NCBI RefSeq assembly: GCF_947242115.1
Contig: NC_074712.1
Location: 21,042,915 to 21,106,914, forward strand
Length of the DNA stretch: 64,000 nucleotides
Source of the DNA: Biomphalaria glabrata
Taxonomy: Eukaryota; Mollusca; Gastropoda; Planorbidae
Direction of reading: 5' to 3'
Made by a program: the position numbers and the translations under genes. Of the stretch, positions 58,438-64,000 are shown in pieces. The notes beneath the pieces are model-generated. The model saw nothing but the letters and a program-made list of their open reading frames with translations. It did not search any database and was not told where the DNA came from. The first letter of the stretch is position 1. Every line of letters begins with the position of its first letter.

Positions 58438-59559
58438 CAGACATTTTTTTTTTCAAATATTAGTGTTTCCAGATCTACATGTTCAAAACTAGTTAATAAA
58501 TAAACATTTTAACAACAAAATTCCTCTTTCTGGAAGGAACTTTGTTTTAAGATACAACTATGTTTGTACTATAAAACAATTGCAAAGAGAATATAGCAAC
58601 ATATGGGTTGTAACAAGATTTAAGACAGTGGAATATTATAAAGGTTTGAGATTCTGATTTTATTTGAAAGTGTCCTACCTCCATCTACATTATAAATAAA
58701 AGTAATATTCAAACATATATAGTAAAGTATGTATGTTTTCTCCATAGGTAGTACAATATTATAAAAATGTTTACTGTCATTAATGGATGGTGGGGGTTAC
58801 ATGTTTTTTTTAATTTAGATATTTCCAAACACCTGACATTTGACAGTGCTGATGAATCAAAGTATTTTAAGTTTGGGAAGTACTAGCATTTGGAACAAGA
58901 AAGAATGAACAATAAACATGACATTTCAGTAATGTACTAAGCATTATCAAGTATTAACACCAAAAGCCAATTTCTGTGAATTTCAAGCTAACAAAATCAG
59001 AAAGAGAATTTCAAAGAAAACATAAGTATTACAACAAACGTTTTACAAATTACTTTTCTCTGAAACCATATCATCTAAATGTAACAATCCCTGGCAACAT
59101 CTATTTTCAAAACACATAAAGTTAATTATCATCTTTAAATGAATTTAGTCTTTTTTTTTTCTTTTTCATCTTCATAATAAATTGTAAAAATCCAACATAA
59201 TTTTCAATAGTATTTAATTAACTCATGTTGACAAATATCAGCTTCTAAATTATACAAAGTTTTAATTTAATTAAAAGAAAAGAATGTCTACAGCAGCCAC
59301 ACAGCCTGTACATTTTGTTCTTATTTTCAGTGGTCAAAAAAAGATGTGCTTGCTTTGTAAATATTATCAGCAGTTTCTCATAATATCTCTTGATATTAGC
59401 TTCAACATCTCATTTTCAACATCAGCAGTGTCCATTCAATGCTGTAAAATGTCAACTACAAGAAACAAAAAACAATGCTGCATTTTGTCTACTGGCTTTG
59501 CATGGCAAGTTAAATATGAAATATAACCACTTGCAGTAAGAGTGCTGCATAATATCTAA

Positions 59560-59735
59560 CATATCAGTAGCATGGCATTCAGAGGTTGATAAAACCTAGG
59601 TTAAAGACTAACAGAGGGATCATTTTCGAGACATTGATTTCTTAGTGGTTGATGATTGTTTGACTGGCATATTGTCTGTGACCAGAAATCTTGTATTTGC
59701 TATTGTCTCACAGGTAAATGATTCTCAAATGTTCA
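59560..59735 (-). pseudogene. Decayed duplicate of part of the S/T-rich exon
   Basis: ATATCAGTAGCATGGCATTC, GAGGTTGATAAAACC, TTTCTTAGTGGTTGATGATT and GTCTGTGACCAGAAATCTTG match 47715-47895 in the same order with scattered changes. The minus-strand frame is broken by stops. It lies 57 bp downstream of the G-alpha stop codon, so it may be transcribed in that gene's 3' UTR. Confidence 0.7.
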
Positions 59736-59791
59736 GTCAATGTTGCTATATGACAATGAGTGACAAGTTATTGCTGCAATCTGCTGCATAG

Positions 59792-61389
59792 CTATAAAAG
59801 TGATGCTGACTTTAAATTGTCTCTGAGTATCGAGTCCATGAGAACTTGAAAAACAACCTGAACATTAGTGGTATCTGTGGCTGTTGTGAAGTGAGGATAC
59901 ACAACCTTGGAGGGATTGGTAACTTGCATTAGGAACAAGTGCTGGATATATCTGGCAGCAGAATCAACATCTTTATCAGGACCTGCATGAAAGGAAACCA
60001 CGAGAACATTGTAAGACAAACGAAATTAAATGTAGTGCAAAGGAATGAGTTTTAATGGAAGTTATATTTAGCAAATTTAAATATTGTGCTTAATAGATGC
60101 AATTAGTAACAAAATATTTTTTTTAACATCTCAACATTTGAGTTTAAAATATTTGAGGTTAAAATATTTTTTAATCTGATTATTAAAGAAAGGAGAAAAT
60201 ATAATTTCATTCCAGTTCTTTTATGTGAAAAACATTTTTATAAAGTAAGACACTAATATTTTTAGCTTGCAATCACAGTATGACATTTCAAACATTTTAG
60301 ATGAGATTTTTTAAATATTTGTAATATGGTAAAATACAAAGACTTATACCTTTTTAAAAAATTTACATATCAAATGTAATTAACCAAAATTTTATAATTT
60401 GGAAAAATATAAAATTTTATAATAAAAATCTTTATTAAAAAAACAAAAAATAATTTAGATAATTAGTTTTACAATAAATTCCAGAAATATGAAATGAAAA
60501 GAATAATGCTCATATTAAAGATTAACAAAAAATAAATGAACTCTCAGTTCAAAAGAACTTCATTTTATGATATTAATGATACAAAACAAACAACACTTAG
60601 TCACCTGTAAAATCTGGAAAGAAGTAGCGCAAGTGTCTCTTTGAATATTTTATTTTGTCTTGAAACAAATCTAACTTATTAAGAAATAAAATCTGTAAAA
60701 AAAAGATTAATATATTAAAAAATATATTAAAAATCTGCAAAAATAAGACAAACATAATTAAGAATCTATTTGAAATGATTGACTTTCAAAGCTATCCACA
60801 CTAATATGCATCTCAATAAAATCTACCTCCTTTTTTGGAAAGTACTACTCCAATAACTTTCTACTAGACACACATTGAAGATGGTTTTCACTTCTTGCTA
60901 AGCTAATTACCAAAGGTTCTTTTCATATGCTAGGACAAATTTGAACAAATGCTCCTTCTTTCCTACTTCCCCAGTGCTATTAGGAGCATGGAATGGGTTG
61001 CCTGAGCCAGTCAGGAAAACCAATGAATTTGCAGAATTTAAGTCATTGGTTAACATGCATTAGATGCATGACCCGTAGGGCATAATCATCTTCTTTTTTG
61101 AAGTAACATCTGTATTAGATGTAGTGGTTAGTGATTAGTGGTTCAGAAAAGTAGAAATAAGACTCTTTAATGCATGTAGATTATTGTCTATTTTTCTATT
61201 TTAGCAACAGAAATATGTACATATTTACATTAAAGAAAAATCAGATATTTAGCAGCAATGAGTATCTATAATTTTCATTTAGATAAAATATAATAGCAAA
61301 AAAAAATTTATACTGACCATAGTACTCTTGATAAAAAATCTGTTGTTGCTAATCTGGCTAAACATTTTTAAACTTTCTTCTAAGCGATT
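59792..61389 (-). CDS. Heterotrimeric G protein alpha subunit, last three coding exons (partial)
   Basis: G-alpha subunits bind GTP at the inner plasma membrane and couple receptors to effectors. Exon A (61318-61389, 24 codons) reads NRLEESLKMFSQISNNRFF. Exon B (60605-60692, 88 nt) reads ILFLNKLDLFQDKIKYSKR and ends YFFPDFTG; it holds the guanine-specifying NKxD motif. Exon C (59792-59984) reads GPDKDVDSAARYIQHLF, then YPHFTTATDTTNVQVVF, DSILRDNLKSASLL and TAG. All junctions are GT/AG, and the B/C boundary after PDFTG is a shared G-alpha intron position. The base-binding TCAT motif is TTAT, as in G12/13. The tail ASLL has no cysteine at -4, so pertussis toxin would not modify it. It matches neither the Gi, Gq, Gs nor G12 consensus; a Gv-like or mollusc-specific member is possible. 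Upstream exons (P-loop, switch regions) must lie beyond 64000. Confidence 0.88.
60912..61105 (+). mobile_element. CR1/L2-like LINE 3' end in a G-alpha intron
   Basis: The plus strand reads FSYARTNLNKCSFFP and, after a small frame change, GAWNGLPEPVRKTNEFAEFK, SLVNMH and a stop, followed by ATCATCTTCTTTTTTGAAGT. It is the same family as 7918-8530. It lies between exons B and A of the G-alpha gene, antisense to it. Confidence 0.8.
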
Positions 61390-61867
61390 CTAGAAATATT
61401 TAAAAAAAAAAAAAAATTCCAAATGATATCAATATCTATTTTGTATGTTCTTTGAGAACATCAAGATATGCTTAGCTAAATGAGTGTATTTTCTATTGCA
61501 ATGATATATTCTATTGGAGTTTTTGTTTATTATAACATAATTTGAGTTTGAGACACAATATTGAAATCACATAAAATAGATTTTTCAAGTCAATGTAGTA
61601 ATATGAATTGAATGTACCAACTGAATCAATTAAACCAATAAACTTTGTCAGACTGCTTGCTTTCCTTAATACTATTTCTATGAGAACTAGATACATCCCA
61701 GGGTACATTATAACATAGTAGGAAGCATCAATCTATACAAGTACTGCTGTGATGTAAGTAAACAAAAAAAGAAGTAAGGAACCTTTTCAGACCTTGTGAC
61801 CTATAAGACATATGATGTCAAGATTATTTGTTTCTATGGCCGACTGTCAAGTGCAAAGCATAACATC

Positions 61868-63741
61868 CATGGGCGTAGCCAGGATTTTTTTTCAGGGTGC
61901 CCCGCCGCCAAGCACTATTTCTGGCATAGATTGTCAACAAAATGCATATTCTGAGGTATCTACAGTGCATTTTCCTGCTATTAAAAAGTCTTATTTCAAA
62001 ACTTTATGTGCTATTTTTACTGACTAAGACCCTGCCGCGCCGTTCGGCGCATTTGCCGTCAAGCTGTTTCCACAAAAATCTGTCACTGGTAATTTCTGAA
62101 GCCTCTTCCCACCTGCTCTCAGGACCTCCATGAATGTGTGGCGCCAAGTTGTACTAGGATGTCATCGCAACTCTTATTTTGTCGGAGAACATGTCCCGCA
62201 AACCTTATGCAACGCTCTGTCACAATTTTACTAAGGGGTCGACTCCCAGTTCGGCATAGGATTTCCTTGATTTAGACCAGATCTCAATAACTAACTCCTA
62301 AAATCTGTCTTAGCCATCTTTGTTGAGCCACATTTAGTGTTTTTCAATTTCGGCAGATGACTATTCACTGCACTTTATTAATGGAGCCCCGCAACTGGTA
62401 GAAATGTAACCTCTCTTGGATACGCTCTTGGAATTGGGTGAATGTGGTTTGCATTAGATTTTATATCGAAAAGCGAAGTCTTATCGTCAAAATTATCTGT
62501 TAGAGGTTTTAAACTAAAAATCTCAGGACTTCGTTGTAGTTTTTTAAATTCAAAACCCCAATTTAGCTACGATTATAGAATTTGGTAACTGTAGTTTGCT
62601 TTAGAGTAATATTGAAGATAGAGGTTTTCCACCTCAAAACGCTCTGTAGGGGGATTTTAAACTCAAAACCATCTGGAGGAAAGGAGTTTAAACTCAAAAC
62701 CCCCAATTCGCTTGGCTACGCTCAAATAATTTTAGTGTGTAATTTGCTTTTTTTTATATTGAAGAGGTATTTTTTAGCATCAAACCCTTGTGAAGGGGGA
62801 TATGAACTCAAAACCCCTTTTGGCAACGCTCATAGCATTTTGAGTGCGTAATTTTCTTTTTTTTTTTACATTGATGATGTAATTTTAACTTCAAACCCCG
62901 CTGGCGGGGGTTTTAAACTCAAAACCCATATGGCTACGCTCTTAGATTTTAGAGTGTGTAATTTGCTTTTTTTTTTTTATTGAAGATGTATTTTTAGCTT
63001 CAAACTCCACTGGAGGGGAGTTTAAACTTAAAACTGAGTCAAAATCCATTTAGCTACGCTCATAACATTTTGAGTGCATAATTTGCTTTTTTTTCCATAT
63101 TGAAGAGGGGGTCTATGGTAAATTTTGGAGGGGTTTTAAAATCAAAATCTTCCTTAACTGTGCACTTGGAATTTGGGGATTATCGTTTGCATTTTTTGTG
63201 TGTTTTGTTTTATAGAAGAGGGGGATTTAACTGCAAAAACCCCTGGTAGGGGGGTTTCAAACTCAAAACCCCCTGGTAGGGGGTTTTAAACTCAAAACCC
63301 CCTGCTAGGGGTTTTAAACTCAAAACCCCCTGGTAGGGGTTTTAAACTCTAAACCCCTGGTAGTGGTTTTAAACTCAAAACCCCTTTAGCTGTGCTGGGG
63401 CAAGTGATGGTTTAGTATTAAAATCTCACCTAAAATTAACAAAATCAAAGCAAAAAAACATGTCACTAAAGTCAGTCTTCCCCCCCCCCCCCCCCCCCCC
63501 CCCCCGGTGGTAGAGGGTTTCAAACTCAAAACCCCATAGTAGGGGTTTTAAACTCAAAACCCCTTTGGCTGTGCTGGGGCAAGTGATGGTTTAGTATTAA
63601 AATCTTACCTAAAATAAAGAAAATCAAAGCAAAAAATCAGTCACTAAAGTCCGTCTCCCCCGCCCCCCCCAAGGGGGGGGGGGTCATTTCCGGGGGGGGG
63701 GGGGGTTGAACCCCAAATTTCCCCCCCTGGCTACGCCCATG
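61868..63741 (-). mobile_element. CATGGGCG inverted-repeat element, copy e, probably in a G-alpha intron
   Basis: The ends are CATGGGCGTAGCCAGG and CTGGCTACGCCCATG. The flanks ATAACATC (61860-61867) and ATAACAAC (63742-63749) agree at seven of eight positions. It contains LINE-derived text (62030-62350; AAATCTGTCTTAGCCATCTT) and the longest satellite array (62420-63480). In the array TGGCTACGCTC (the complement of GAGCGTAGCCA) recurs about every 115-125 bp. The hairpin island is mostly lost. It is the longest copy here (1874 bp), because of extra satellite units and C/G runs. Confidence 0.85.
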
Positions 63742-63749
63742 ATAACAAC

Positions 63750-64000
63750 TAACCACTTTTACTTTATCAAACTAATGTCAAGTTCACATCAGAGCCGCTA
63801 CAATAATGCTGTGATGTAACAAGCTAATTTATTTTTCTTTCTCAGCACACTAAAAAATGCACTAGGCATGCTCTTTGCAGTTTTATGTAATAGAAAAGGT
63901 TCCAACTTAGGTCAGGACATTGTGCCTACTTGCTTATGTCAGAGAGAGAGAGATTCAGTGCCAAATTTATTTTTTGTTTTTCAAAAAGACTTAAGAAATG
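63750..64000. other. Right edge, probable G-alpha intron
   Basis: No exon of the upstream G-alpha domains (for example DVGGQR) was found on the minus strand here. A short (GA)n lies near 63943. Confidence 0.4.

Overview
The window looks like repeat-saturated, AT-rich nuclear DNA of a mollusc, most likely a freshwater gastropod. This is inferred from the intron-bearing genes, the LINE and tRNA-derived SINE families, the many hAT-like inverted-repeat elements and the abundant minisatellites. No species diagnosis is possible from sequence alone. There are no bacterial-style operons, no rRNA and no CRISPR.

Only three stretches look like host coding sequence, all on the minus strand. (1) A compact two-coding-exon gene at 21384-22236 encodes a 67-residue, cysteine-poor secreted peptide. 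It has a clean signal peptide, canonical GT/AG splice sites and a poly(A) signal. (2) A long open exon at 46728-48272 encodes a serine/threonine-rich protein built from internal repeats. A decayed relative of part of it sits at 59560-59735. (3) The last three coding exons of a heterotrimeric G-protein alpha subunit lie between 59792 and 61389. The upstream exons lie beyond position 64000. Its C-terminal tail matches none of the usual G-alpha classes I know.

The rest is a stratigraphy of mobile elements. From left to right: an 85-bp tandem array, interrupted dispersed repeats and a SINE (1-2.6 kb); a 15-bp minisatellite (3.0-3.7 kb); a Ty3/gypsy-type fossil (3.7-7.3 kb); LINE 3' ends (7.5-8.5 kb); an LTR carrying a 30-bp array and a LINE tail (10.6-11.9 kb); a LINE endonuclease segment (12.9-14.0 kb); a 3.3-kb inverted-repeat element with another nested inside (14.4-17.7 kb); hAT remnants (18.8-20.4 kb); the secreted-peptide gene (21.3-22.3 kb); a three-level nest inside a long terminal repeat (24.3-28.2 kb); a 17-bp array and a 2-kb solo LTR (30-32.9 kb); a SINE followed by an 82-bp satellite (34.1-35.9 kb); a LINE endonuclease remnant and a 2.1-kb short-unit array split by a LINE (35.9-38.9 kb); another nested LTR block (40.8-43.8 kb); LINE remnants and the S/T-rich exon (44.7-48.3 kb); and a 4.3-kb hAT-like element holding at least three other insertions (50.4-54.7 kb).

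The most distinctive mobile system is a family of inverted-repeat elements with ends CATGGGCGTAGCCAGG. Six copies occur in 64 kb, and several are flanked by 8-bp target duplications. Members carry a piece of LINE reverse transcriptase, a roughly 120-bp internal satellite that repeats the core of the terminal repeat, and a GC-rich multi-hairpin island whose pairing is kept while its bases change.
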